Positions 37,690 through 48,139 of a stretch of 64,000 nucleotides of DNA are shown here, piece by piece. Origin of the DNA: Platycnemis pennipes. Taxonomy: Eukaryota; Arthropoda; Insecta; Odonata; Platycnemididae. The position numbers were made by a program, and so were the translations under genes. The stretch is from contig OW121852.1 of assembly GCA_933228895.1 (NCBI GenBank), positions 59,004,872 through 59,068,871 on the forward strand, given 5' to 3'. A model generated the notes under the pieces. That model did no database searches. It was not told where the DNA came from and saw only the letters and a list, made by a program, of their open reading frames with translations. Position 1 is the stretch's first letter; every line of letters begins with the position of its first letter.

Positions 37690-37975
37690 AAGTGGGAGAA
37701 GAAGTGTCTGGTGATAACTTTGAGTAGAAGAAGGGACACCTTATTTGGCCATATATCGAGGCTTGATAGCCTGATGAAGACAATCGTCAAGGGAAAAGTA
37801 GTCAGGAAGAATGGAAAAGAAAGGCCTCACATGAGATATATAGAGCAAGTAGTTAAGAATGCTGAAGAGAATAATTATGCAACTATGAAGAGGTTAGCTG
37901 ATAGTGAATAGAGTGGACTGCTAGGTAAAATCAATCTTAGGATTGTTGACCCGCGATGATGATGATAATAATATT
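37690..37975 (+). mobile_element. LINE C-terminal and 3'-end fragment
   Basis: A 66-codon stretch (37711-37911) reads LFGHISRLDSLMKTIVKGKV, then KERPHMRYIEQVVKNA and NYATMKRLADSE. It ends at a stop, followed by a decayed NQS region and a GATGATGATGA tail. It could be the C-terminal part of the same family as 36336-37335. Confidence 0.75.
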
Positions 37976-39875
37976 ATAGTCGGAACGTGGTCATGAATTG
38001 TAGTAAAGACAGTAAATTAAGCGCTCCCATTGAAATGAATTATAGTTTTTATTTCCTTTTAGACTCTTTAAGATATTTCATGAAGTTTCATCTAGAAATG
38101 GTCAAGAAGGACATTCCAGAATATTGACACACACATGTGCAAGATGTTGAGTGCCAAGATATTGAAGGCACAGCTACTTGGTGATGAATTGTCTATGAGC
38201 ATTTTCACACGCGTGAAAGCTTGCTGGGATACGATGGAAGATAAAAGAGACTATGATTACCTCTTCTCTATTGGAGAATCACACAGAGTGGCACAGATGA
38301 TGACTGGCATCACTCAAAATCAGAATTAGTGCAATAGATAGAACTAACAGGATAGAATGTTTAAAAGAAATTTAAATAGCAAAAGTGTGATTTGAGGAGA
38401 TTTATCTATTTGTCTGAGGGTTGTAGAGTTGGAAAAAATAAATTGTATGCATAGATTCATAATAATAATATGAACGTATCTATAAATACCCCGAATGAAA
38501 CAAAAAAATAAAAATTATTCTTTATCCATTGTACCAGTCCCAATTGAATTGAGGCAGGAGAGACTGTCTTGGTGATACAGTGTCTAAGTAACAGTATACT
38601 CGCTAATCATTACCACAAAATAATCTGATTACTCAGTCACAAAAGACTCTAGTTCATTTGACATGCAAGGTTGCTACAGCTATTCTTACTTGAAACTTGA
38701 GGAAAACCAAACTATTCTCCTCAAGCCTTGACTGGCAACACTGGAAATTCAAGGCCAATCAAGGTAAACTCACAGAATTAACTAAACATTCAACATCTTT
38801 AACGGATATCTTTTCATGGAAGACACCGGCCCGACAAAGGAAGGAGATAATGCGTGACATCTCGAGAGAATGGAGCTTTTATGGAGTCAGTGGCCGTTAG
38901 GGATGGTCAGGAAAAATTTATTTCATTGACCGTCATCGTATATTACGGCTGAAGGACGACAGAATCCCCCTCCATGCGTCTTCGTCGAGAGCAGTTTCAC
39001 TCTTAAGAAATCCTCGAATCGTCTAGTGAGTCTCCACGAGTGAGTCCAGTGAGCACGAAGGTCACACGAGACAACTTATACTAATCTTGCGCACGAGGCT
39101 CAAGGAATATATTTCCATTCAAAGAGTTTATCTACACTTGAAAGTCTAAAGTTAACGCTCGGTTGTGAGAGTCCATGTCGCCCTTAGTTTATTATTTTTT
39201 CGAGGTGAATTTCGTATGCCTTGAACTTTGTATGAGAAGTATAGGCTACCATGTCCTTTAAATTTTGCCCCAAGTCTTAGAGGAGTACAAATAGAGCTCT
39301 TTAGTCTGTCTAACTACCTATTCATATCTCTTTAGTCCATCAATCAACCTGTCCAGCATGACTCCTCCGCAACAAACCTAGGTAGAAATTTTAACCTAAA
39401 TTTCATTTCAAAACATATGTAAATAAGTGGTACATTTATTGATCATTAGTCCCATGTCACTCTTGAACTTCAATTGATGTCAACTAAGTTCATTTCAAAT
39501 TCAATATATTTTTAATTTCTAGTATGCCTCACAAGTTTGCCATCGGACGCTTGAGGTGTAACCCCGAGAGCCAAGATTAAGTGTACGATGCGAAAACTGA
39601 ACTCATTACATAACAATAAAAAGAATGGAATGTAGAACACATTTTACTAACTCATTTCAGCAACAAAAATACTCAAATTGGATACTATAAATTACGGATG
39701 AATCTCCCAGATCTCCCAGCTTTTGTCATACTATAGCTCCATCCACGAACTTTCTTTTTTCCTAACTTTCCAAAGGATATTTTTACAGTCCTCCACCGTC
39801 TTAAGAACTTCGTCGTTTGCCTTCCTTTCTATCGCGCTCTTTTTAAAGTACCTAATGTAAAAATATAGAGTGATG
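37976..39875. other. 1.9 kb with no assigned gene
   Basis: Two short frames (38135-38329 and 38697-38900, plus strand) have ordinary amino-acid composition but no recognised domain. No splice structure can be supported. Confidence 0.35.
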
Positions 39876-40282
39876 CTCTTGGACAAGGGATCCCAATCGG
39901 TGGTACGCGTACCACTGGTGGTATGCGGAAACGTTTCAGTTGGTACGCGTGGGTGATACGAGAGATTACAAGCGATAGGCTAGTCATGGCCTCTATGTGA
40001 GTGAGCACGCAAACTTTACTCTGCTGCCCGTCTGTCGGGCGCAAAAAATCTATATATATTGTTGTTGTCTTGATAAAGAGTTGAAAAAACCGAAATACAA
40101 GTGCATTAATAATTAAATATGAAGTTTTCTCAGTACTTTAATTAAAATAAAACAAGCCATTGGGCACTTTTCCGACAGTAAATTTATGTTTCCAAAAAAT
40201 ATAGGACTGTTGGCACGCCAAAATATCTAAAAATGTCAAGTGGTACGCAGCTGCTAAAAGGTTGGGAACCCCTGCTCTAGGA
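39876..40282. mobile_element. Short non-autonomous hAT element
   Basis: The element spans 39884-40274. The ends are CAAGGGATCCCAA on the left and, inverted, CAGGGGTTCCCAAC on the right; both are followed inward by GGTACGC-type repeats. Imperfect 8-bp duplications flank it (CTCTTGGA and CTCTAGGA). The CAG/CAA start, end motif and 8-bp duplication fit the hAT superfamily. No coding sequence is inside. Confidence 0.65.
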
Positions 40283-40637
40283 TCATAAAAATTAACAAAT
40301 GAGTTGCCCCAACTTTACCTTTAAAGCAAAACGTTTGGGAGGGAAAATTAGTTTTACATCTAATTTTAGCATACAATAGTCATTTAGTCCTCAATTTGCA
40401 AAATTCATCATTACAATAGAGATTCCATCTAATATTATAATTATTCAGCCTTATTTTATCCAATACAAGCTGACCCGGCCACGCGTTGCTGTGGCTCAAT
40501 CTGGTTAAATGGAAAGCGCACGTTTATAGTATGTTTAATTTCACAATTCTTATGGGTATACAATATATCTCAGCTGATCGTTTGTTTTGCAGCTGGACAC
40601 GCATATTTGTATATAATTTTAACGCCTTTACATGTCA

Positions 40638-40922
40638 TCACAAAGTAGAATATTTCAGGCAAGCATTTATTTCATCCGCTAGTGTCAATTGAGGAATTAC
40701 AGGTAATGTTTGCCTGAAATGTCGTGCAAGCAATATTAATGCGTTCTCAAGTGGTCTCAGGATTCCACGAAAATCTTGCAATGATCGATCCAGAGCCTCG
40801 AGCGATGCTTTGTGCACCATTGTGCAAGCAATAAGTTGTGTTGTCCCAAGCAATAAGTTGGCATTTCTGAAATATTTGTCCCATGCCGGATGATTTGAAT
40901 ATGTTGCACGTGAGTGTTTCAA
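40638..40922 (-). pseudogene. Helitron-type PIF1 helicase fragment
   Basis: The 94-codon minus-strand frame ends with HKASLEALDRSLQDFRG, then LENALILLARHFRQTLPVIP and LADEINACLKYSTL. This is the PIF1-family DNA helicase region found in Helitron Rep/helicase proteins. The usual GDFRQTLPV motif is RHFRQTLPV here, so a key Gly-Asp is lost. The upstream part is disturbed: the phrase AACTTATTGCTTG is duplicated near 40818-40860, apparently by a local duplication that shifted the frame. The Rep domain is absent. Confidence 0.7.
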
Positions 40923-40954
40923 TGAATTGCAAGTTCAATGGGATGCACATCCCG

Positions 40955-41555
40955 TCTCCAGTGTCGATATTGTATTCTCGATATTGTACAAACCTTCATG
41001 GAGTGAACTAAACAACTAACCAAAGCTTCATGGAAATTGGATGAATGTTGTGGTAATGCATGAAGTTATCAATATTGTATCGATACAGTATCGATATTGT
41101 AATGATACTTTATAAAACTTTGATAAAAAACACCTAAATAATTTCACCTCAATTTTGTATCAAAAATGTATCGATGTATCCATATTTTATCGATATTATA
41201 TCGATACAGTATCGACATTGAATTATCGATTTTGTAGAAACCTTCGCGGAGCGTACTCAATAACTTTCCAAAGTTTCATGGCGATCCGATGAATGGTGTA
41301 GTAATGCATAAAGGACAAACATATTATGAACATTCGATACAGTATCGATATTGCAACGATGCATTCCTTTTAAAAAACTAAATAATTTCACCTCAATTTT
41401 GTATCAATAATGTATCAATTTATCGATACTTTAGCAATATTATATCAATAAAGTATCGATATTGAAATATCGATATCGTAGTCCTCTTTTCGGGAATGTA
41501 CTCAACAACTTCCCAAAGTTTCATGGCGATCCGATGAATGGTGTAGTAATGCATA
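40955..41555. repeat. ATCGATAC-rich tandem repeat, ~2.5 units
   Basis: Units of about 220-250 bp share AAAGTTTCATGGCGATCCGATGAATGGTGTAGTAATGCATAAAGGACA (written here as consecutive shared blocks, the first from about 41260, the second from about 41512). Each is followed or preceded by several ATCGATA and CAGTATCGATATTG motifs. A first, more diverged unit is at 40990-41070. Confidence 0.7.
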
Positions 41556-41560
41556 AAGGA

Positions 41561-41582
41561 CACACACACACACACACACACA
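41561..41582 (+). repeat. (CA)n microsatellite
   Basis: Eleven CA units directly follow the tandem unit's GCATAAAGGA end. Confidence 0.9.
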
Positions 41583-41615
41583 TACATTCATTTTTATATA
41601 TATAGACTATGGAAG

Positions 41616-42025
41616 TAGATACATAATATTATGGAGTTATGGATTCGTCGTTACTACAGAATTGTGCGATGGGGTCTGAATGTTTTCATTTCTTTTCCTT
41701 TGCCATGAAAAATGCTTCTCTTAAGAAGTTAGATTTACTCCACAACTCTACTCCATTTATTACAGTTCACGTTAATTTTACTCTCTGCGAGCCACTTGAC
41801 TTTGGTACCCACGGTCTTTCCAGTCTCACACTTAGAAATCGAACATCCAAAGGCATCCTTCTTTACGACCATGCTCATAAGTCACAACAAATACTCCTCA
41901 AGGAGGTAAGTTCAAAATGTTTTGCTTTCCGACGACTAACCCTAACCCAACCTTTTCAAAGTGCCACGGAAGAGCCGCCGCAAGGTTTTCTCTCAGCGTG
42001 CCTTGGGAGTCAATGTGTCGGATAT
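41616..42025. other. Open frame region, no recognised protein
   Basis: A plus-strand frame of 132 codons (41639-42037) is open but has no recognised domain. It runs into the tandem repeat at its 3' end. It is probably a chance frame. Confidence 0.25.
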
Positions 42026-42085
42026 ATCTACCAGTGATAGTGATATTATCTACCAGTGATAGTAATATTATCTACCAGTGAAAGT
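42026..42085 (+). repeat. 22-bp tandem repeat, ~2.7 units
   Basis: ATCTACCAGTGATAGTGATATT repeats with single-base changes. Confidence 0.85.
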
Positions 42086-42214
42086 TTAAAGAATTGAAAA
42101 TGTTGGGAAAACCGACCTAACCATCAACGATTTCGTTACAATAATCTCTGACTTGAGGAAATCCATCGATCCTAGTGCGAAATAGATGTAGCGCCTGATT
42201 GGTGATGATACAAC

Positions 42215-42275
42215 CCATGCCACACACCTTGGTGGTAGTTAGCAAGGTATTACGCAGATAAAGATGTAGGCTGAA
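42215..42275 (+). repeat. LINE 3'-tail repeat
   Basis: CATGCCACACACCTTGGTGG, then AAGGTATTACGCAGATAAAG, then ATGTAG: a diverged copy of the tail seen at 46.6, 47.8, 57.6 and 63.4 kb. Confidence 0.55.
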
Positions 42276-42279
42276 GGCA

Positions 42280-44490
42280 GATGAACTGTGGGAAGGGAAA
42301 ATGAAAGCATCCACGAATTACATTTAGCCCTTTCAACACCTTCGTTGTTGAAATGTTTTGATATTGCATAACATTACCTCTGCGTACGATTATTGTTCAT
42401 TTTCGTCGTCTGTTGACTTTTGCGCCGTAAATCGCGTGAGAAAAAAATGATTACTGAGTGGAACTATTGGATTGAAATGCACACTTGTGCATGAAGAATA
42501 GGCGGGCAGAAAAACTTGCTCATTTTAATTTAATCCTTGAAATTCTGTTCCACCATGCACGCCAGATACGGTCGAATGAATGGAGCTACATCATTTACGA
42601 ATGAAAATGGTACCATTTGAAATTCAAGCCAGTTTACCCAGCGTCCCAGCAAGTCCCAGCGAGGTCGTTTACAACTGGAAAACTCAAGCGTTGTGGCTGA
42701 GTTGTGTAAGTAGGATGAAAACATCAAAATTCCGATCTTCGAATCCGAATTTTCGACAGGTCTTCGAAAGACATCACTGAACAATCAAACCAAAGATAGG
42801 TTCGGGTGGAGGTCACCGCATACTAAGCCCAAGTGACAGTGATTAACGTAGTCAGGGTTAGAGATAGGGTACCATCTGAAGGTAATATAAGTAGAATTTA
42901 TTTTCTTGGATCTCCAACTGCTTACAATATACCACACGATCATTCTTGATCAAAATGCCAAAATAAAAGGAATGGCATATGGCAGGATTCGAGCCACAGA
43001 TATTTGAGTAGTCATGCCGGCGCGTTACCGCCCAGAATAAGAGACAATTTTTTATTGAAGACAGCAGAGTACCAGATAGGTACTCGGGACCCTGCGATCC
43101 ATGGCCAAAGATATTGAACTGTATAATACTCTACTACTCATTCACATGATTCGTATTTTCTGTCACTTTCTTTTCGACATTCCCCTGTCACGGCCGTGAT
43201 AGAAGTCACATTCGACCCGGAATCAATTTAAATCCGGAGATCATCATTTCGATTGCCGAGGATAGAACTCACTTGGCACCAAGCCTTAGGGTGTGTGAAA
43301 TTCACATTGACAAAGTAGGAGAGTGGGATTTCCTATCTCAGGGCTGTCCACGATTACACGAAGTTCTGAAAGTCAGATGTTGCATCTGGATCTAAGGAGG
43401 ATATTTACTGGAGCGTCCCTCGGATTATAAGCTAGCAGTAAAACCAACAAATATCCCTTGCCATCACCACCCGCAGCCGTATTGAGCCTTCCAGTAATGC
43501 TTTTCGCCAAATTAATTTCCACAAACACAGTGCATCTCAATTTCTCGAATTTTTTATCATAGACGAGAATAGCTTATGTGAGTCGACTTGGATGACCTGA
43601 TCCAGTCCGAGAGATAAGGGATGGACAACATGAATGGGGATTGTAGATTCGTGGCTCCTCTATCTTCTTGTTAGCAATCATCTGATCTCATCTCCTTTTG
43701 GAAAATAAAAAATTTAAAGCAATGAAATGCACCCGTTATACTATTATTATGAACACATATCAAAGTGATCTGGATAATTTGGTAATCAGATTTTGTAGTT
43801 GAAGTAACGCTGTTACCATTGTGTTCCTCCAGTTGTTTCCAAAACGCGAATCTTTTGGGGGCATTAAAACTACCATCGAGATAAACTTGAAGAACCCACT
43901 GCCCATTTCATAACCCTGAACCAACTCTTCCTTGTCTTCCCTCATTCGAAACCATCGGTTCGGTAATATTTACTTTATTCGGACCCGCTTTTATTTGTGT
44001 TATGCCAAGGTATTCCCTTACGTTCCTTCAGTTTCCCAGGACTACTTTCTCTTCTACTACTTTTCATCTAACGTTTGCTCAAAATTTCCCTTTCAATGTT
44101 AGTAAATCTCTTCCTCCCCGAGAGCAAACACCATTTACGTAATGACACGTCAATATATATGTGTCCCAGAAGACCGGACTGCACCAAGCTGACTGGCTGG
44201 AAGAGAGCAATCTATTTCCTTTCGTTTTCGGGCGGTGCCGTATATGTGCCATTGGATACCGTGTTCGACGACCCACATCTTATCTCTATGCTTGCACGAA
44301 AATTCTCTCGATAGTTTTCAAAGGCAAACCGGGACCCATGTTTGTGATAAAGCTTGCGGAATGGACGAATATCGTCGTCAATCCACCAGAAGAATACGAG
44401 GGATCGGTTTAGGGTGGTAAAGAGTAATGACTTCCCATTCAGGGGTAAGAAGTTGTTTTCGAGATATTTCCTAGAGATTTTTTTGTGCGA
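42280..44490. other. No recognisable gene; one decayed SINE head
   Basis: A reverse tRNA-like segment lies at 42975-43035 (GGCAGGATTCGAGCCACAG). Otherwise there are only chance frames. Confidence 0.4.
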
Positions 44491-44499
44491 AGAGGAATA

Positions 44500-44575
44500 G
44501 GTAGGTGCTGTGACTGGAACACTGGATTACCATTCCAAGGATGCGGGTTCGATCTCAATCGTGGAAAAGACTTTT
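44500..44575 (+). mobile_element. tRNA-like SINE head
   Basis: GCGGGTTCGATCTCAATCG (B-box-like) follows an A-box-like stretch with GTGCTGTGACTGGAACACTGG at tRNA spacing. There is no closed acceptor stem. Confidence 0.5.
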
Positions 44576-44824
44576 CATTGGTATATCGGTTCCCACAAAA
44601 TTACTGTGTTGAGAGAACTTTGAGTGCGATAAATTTTACTGCCGCCGAGCGAGGGTGGCACGTATCAAAGTGATTAAAAGGAGAGTATCCTCTCTTTACT
44701 CACCTTGGTACGCATGCTTTTTGAGACAAATTAGTGTACCTTAAAGGTCTTTATGGAAGGTAGAGTACCGGAATAGATAAGGAGTGGAGTTTTCAATTGG
44801 CAGTTGAGGCGTTTTGGGGGATCG

Positions 44825-45025
44825 GATTGGTGTGGTGACAAGAGTACTGGCTTCCAAATTCAGAGTCCTGGATTCATATCCCGTCAGTGGCATACCGTGT
44901 GGTTTTTAGTGGTATACTAGCGTCTACTTTTGAACCATGTGGTGGAAATTCTAGGCTATCCGTCGGATGTAACGGTAAGCTGTAGAACCCCTTGACGCCT
45001 AGGATTAAGAGTAGGAGAATCAATT
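44825..45025 (+). mobile_element. tRNA-derived SINE
   Basis: Head: TGGTGTGGTGACAAGAGTACTGG with a B-box-like GAGTCCTGGATTCATATCCC. Body: CCGTCGGATGTAACGGTAAG, CCCCTTGACGCCTAGGATTA and AGAGTAG. The block order is the same as at 58385 and, in reverse, 32190. Confidence 0.65.
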
Positions 45026-45331
45026 GATAGAAAAATGCCATGTTGTGTCCATTTTAATGTGGGATCCGGAAAAGCTTGATTTTCAATGCAATGGAAAAAA
45101 TAGTACCGGATAATATTCAAGGCAAATAAATTAGAACTAGGAGCTCATTGCCAGCAGCTACTCTTATTCGGAATTCCAAGCCAAAATATTTATGACAATC
45201 TCAGCTTTGACAACATAAGTGACTTAAATTCCCAATATTGATTTTTGTAACTACATCATTTTTCCCATACAAATGTTATCAGAATAGGAGATGGAAATCC
45301 GAGGTCCATATCGCCTTGTAGGATACGAGAG

Positions 45332-45551
45332 AATCTGATTACATGTTCTCTGCATTTTTCTCGGGATTCGTCCGCGTCGTTTGACAGTGAGACAACAGTT
45401 TCGCCAACCTTCCTGTTGGCGTCTTCAGGTCGAAGTCAACAGGAAGGTTGGCGAAACTGTTGTTGTCAAACGACGCGGACGCATCCCGAGAAAAATGCAG
45501 AGAACATCTAATCAACGCCGCGGAAACCTACGAACGAACAATCTGATTACA
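45332..45551. mobile_element. 196-bp PLE-terminus foldback with 12-bp TSD
   Basis: AATCTGATTACA at 45332-45343 and 45540-45551 is a perfect target duplication. The element (45344-45539) is a near-perfect palindrome. Its outer arm starts TGTTCTCTGCATTTTTCTCGG, and a one-sided tail on the right contains CGCCGCGGAAACCTACGAACG. The tail and arm sequences match, in inverted order, the left end of the PLE at 50938-51872 (GAAGGTTTCCGCGGCGTC then AGATGTTCTCTGCAT). It has no protein and is a minimal two-terminus derivative. Confidence 0.85.
45391..45431 (-). ncRNA. Hammerhead-ribozyme-like motif, intact core
   Basis: Minus strand: GAC, CUGAAGA, one unpaired C, then stem II GCCAAC/GUUGGC with loop AGGAAG. 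GAAACUGUU and then GUC follow, with GUC pairing with GAC. Stem III is only A-U and C-G around one base, typical of motifs that work as dimers. The predicted cleavage is after U (GUU triplet). Confidence 0.75.
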
Positions 45552-45639
45552 GGCGGAATATTTGGGAGAGGGAGATACAGGAAAGAAGATTGAGAAGACA
45601 TTAGCCTTCTCATTACATAAGGCAACAAGAAATCGATTC

Positions 45640-46270
45640 AAAAGGCTCAACATGCATTCCAGCCGATGGACAGCGAAATTACCTCCTGGGATAAACACAT
45701 ACGTATGTGAATACGATATACGTAAAATTATGGATCAAGCTAATCGTAAACTGGGATTCATCAAAAGAGTACTGGTCAAATGTAACGATCATGTATCTAC
45801 GGAAAATTAGCTACCGTTCCCTTGTTAGACCTAATTTGGAATACGCTTCCAGTATATGGTATTCATACGAAATAGGCCTAAATAATGAACTTGAAAGTGT
45901 ACAGCTAATATCGGCAATATTTGTAATGGGACGGTCAGATAACTCACAAGTCACTAGCGAGTAACAAGTCCATTAAATGAATTAAAATGGGAATCATTGT
46001 CAGATCGCAGGTTGAAATTTAGACTGATTCTCTTAAATAAATTTCATGACAATATTCAGTGATGATGTAAAAAATATTTTTAGAAACCCAACTAAACATG
46101 GTAGACTGGACCAAAATCACAAAATTAGAGAAATTGATTGCCGAACTGACATATTCAAAATGCCCTTTTTTCCTCGTACAATTAGAGGTATCAATATTGG
46201 TAAATATATCCAATACGAGTGTATCAATGGATACCATACGCAGTTGCATGCTAGTATAAGGAATTAAAGG
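45640..46270 (+). mobile_element. LINE reverse-transcriptase C-terminal remnant
   Basis: Three frames in series read IRKIMDQANRKLGFIKRVL, then YRSLVRPNLEYASSIWYS with ELESVQ, then GRLDQNHKIREIDCRTDIFK and FFPRTIRGIN. This is the conserved C-terminal order of an arthropod LINE family (ANRxLGFIKR, L(V)RPxLEYASxVW, FFPRTIREWN). At least two frameshifts interrupt it. The minus-strand copy at 57625-58380 is a relative. Confidence 0.75.
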
Positions 46271-46555
46271 TAACACAATCAACAGAATGGTATTGCATGT
46301 TTAGTTTGCTATTTTTAACTTTTGTAAAAATTGAAGTTTAGACAAATATATTATTTCTAACAGTGATGTCAGAATGAGCGGGTTCACGGGCTCTGCTGGC
46401 GGGTAAAAATTTCATTTAGCGGGTTCCAGCCAACTTGGGCTGGTAGGCCATTCTCCCCAGAAATTGGGCGGGTACCTAAAAATATCAATAACTTCCCTAT
46501 TTTATACCGATAGATACCGTAGAACTCACGAAAACATTAAAATAAAAATAGTTCA

Positions 46556-46614
46556 ACCGTTAACAATAGTACGACCGTTAACAATAGTACGACCGTTAAC
46601 AATAGTACGACCGT
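46556..46614 (+). repeat. 18-bp tandem repeat, three units
   Basis: ACCGTTAACAATAGTACG occurs three times in a row, plus a partial fourth. Confidence 0.9.
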
Positions 46615-46672
46615 TTCTCCCTGCCAAATACCCTTGAGGTGGCTCGCAGGGTATTATGTAGATGTAGATGTT
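46615..46672 (+). repeat. LINE 3'-tail repeat
   Basis: TGCCAAATACCCTTGAGGTGG then CTCGCAGGGTATTATGTAGA and TGTAGATG: the best-preserved plus-strand copy of the tail with GTAGAT ending. Confidence 0.7.
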
Positions 46673-47754
46673 AAGTCAGATTGAAGAGCAGGCACACAGG
46701 CTATTATTCCTTAACTGACTGGGTTATATTCTGAGTGCAATCGGTCCCACGGTCGGCAGATTTCCGCGAAAAATATCGTTAGTAGGTAGGTTGGAGTTGC
46801 AGAAAGGAATCAATAAATCAGAAATAAATAAGTGCCAACGTGTTCTACTAGAATTTCATACATTGTTTAAAGAAGGAAAAGAAGAAAGTAAAGATAACGA
46901 GAAAACTGTGTGCATCACATTTGAAGAGATAGATTGTTCCCAAGGAAAGCTTTACACACTCCATTTCAAATTCTGAGCTACTCGAAAAATGTTTTCTGTT
47001 TCTTTAGAATGATTATTAATACTGTCAAAGAGCTTAATCCAGCTACAGCAAAGTATCACTGACTAGAGTCCTGACGCGAGACCCTACCATAATGATCGAG
47101 CAGTTGGGAATATTTGTAATTTGTTGAGAATTGGAAAAATGAATTATTTAAGCATTAATTTAATCAATTTTAAAATATGTTTAGTATTAATAGAATGCTC
47201 TTCATTTCCAGTACAAAAAGTAACAATTTTCAATCAAAAAATATTTTTCTAATTGAGCATTGTAACATTATAACTTACAATGAAGTTATTCCTCATTTAA
47301 AAAGGAATATTCATTGTGGTAAAAGTCGGCATTCAAATAAAGTATTTGGCCATAAACATGTCGCATGTTTAGATATCGTCTAAATACGAATAATTGATTA
47401 TCAAAACACTACATGAACGACCTCTTGCAATAGTTAATATATTGGTCAATTTTGCACGTAATGTTTCATAAATGTTTTTGATTACTATTTGTTCCTTTGA
47501 TGCGACCAAATAACTAGGAATTGAACATTTTACCTTATTATTTATTTATTTTTATATCGAAATAATTAAACCACCTGGTCGTTATATATTAATTTCTTTT
47601 AATCTTGGCGTGTAACGAGAAAAGAGAGGGATTGGGCGGGTTGGGCGGGTTTACGATCTGGTGACGGGTTGAGGGTCGAAAAATCTGGCACCACTGATTT
47701 TCTATTCCTTTTTTATGCATGATATGCAGTGCATGTTTGGTATGAATTCATCCG

Positions 47755-47805
47755 CTGCCACACACCTTTACGGTGGCTCGCAGGGATTATGTAGATGTAG
47801 ATTAT
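47755..47805 (+). repeat. LINE 3'-tail repeat
   Basis: TGCCACACACCTTTACGGTGG, CTCGCAGGGATTATGTAGAT and GTAGAT: the same tail as at 46615. Confidence 0.7.
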
Positions 47806-47999
47806 CTCGAACTGCTCTCCACAAACTCCACTCAAGTAGACGGGAAGCTCACTTCATAAATTTTCTCTGATACCCATTTCATCATTACATGCACGGTTTG
47901 CAATACCATTGCGAGCCGTATGGTTGGTTCCATAAATATTCTCTGAAATTTGACTGTAAGGGATTCCTGGCATTCCTTCACTTTGGTGTGTCTCTGTGT

Positions 48000-48040
48000 G
48001 ACAATATTTTCTCCAGCTATCCTGCTGGCGTCTTCAGGTC
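48000..48040 (-). ncRNA. Hammerhead-ribozyme-like motif
   Basis: GAC, CUGAAGA, C, stem II GCCAGC/GCUGGA (last pair lost), GAAAAUAUU, GUC. Stem I GAC/GUC pairs. Stem III is changed to AAUAU, which weakens it. Confidence 0.55.
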
Positions 48041-48054
48041 AGAAGACTTGTTCT

Positions 48055-48095
48055 GACCTGAAGACGCCAGCGGGATGGCTGGGGAAAATGTTGTC
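48055..48095 (+). ncRNA. Hammerhead-ribozyme-like motif
   Basis: GAC (48055-48057), CUGAAGA (48058-48064), C, stem II GCCAGC with GCUGGG (one mismatch), GAAA (48084-48087), AAUGUU, GUC (48093-48095). Stem III has lost its C-G pair. It is probably weak or inactive. Confidence 0.55.
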
Positions 48096-48139
48096 TCCCG
48101 GAGCTACTTCAACGCGGAGGAACGCCAGGAAGCCTGTAT

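Larger units (their letters stand above)
40470..41615. repeat. Composite repeat around Helitron helicase relic
   Basis: It begins with AAGCTGACCCGGCCACGCGTTG and ends with CATTCATTTTTATATATATAG, phrases that I associate with dispersed repeats in arthropods (from memory, not checked). Inside are a minus-strand helicase relic and ATCGATAC-rich tandem units. Whether it is one element or several nested ones is not resolved. Confidence 0.45.
46353..47704. mobile_element. hAT-like element, 1.3 kb, no transposase left
   Basis: The element spans 46361-47696. Ends: CAGTGATGTCAGA on the left, and the inverted right end CAGTGGTGCCAGA. Flanks ATTTCTAA and ATTTTCTA could be a diverged 8-bp duplication. 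Both subterminal regions carry GCGGGTT repeats. A LINE tail copy (46615-46672) and an 18-bp tandem (46556-46614) lie inside. The open frames at 46791-46976 and 47177-47383 have no recognised domain. Confidence 0.5.
47958..48137. mobile_element. Palindromic PLE-terminus foldback, diverged
   Basis: The arms (about 47958-48041 and 48051-48137) are inverted copies. The inner ends are near-identical (CTGGCGTCTTCAGGTCAGAA / TTCTGACCTGAAGACGCCAG), and the outer parts are diverged (GGATTCCTGGCATTCCT against AGGAACGCCAGGAAGCC). No target duplication was recognised. A hammerhead-like unit lies in each arm. Confidence 0.7.

Noticed and set aside
41639..42037. 132-codon plus-strand frame as a gene
   Set aside because: No domain, no splice context, and its end is made of a 22-bp tandem repeat.
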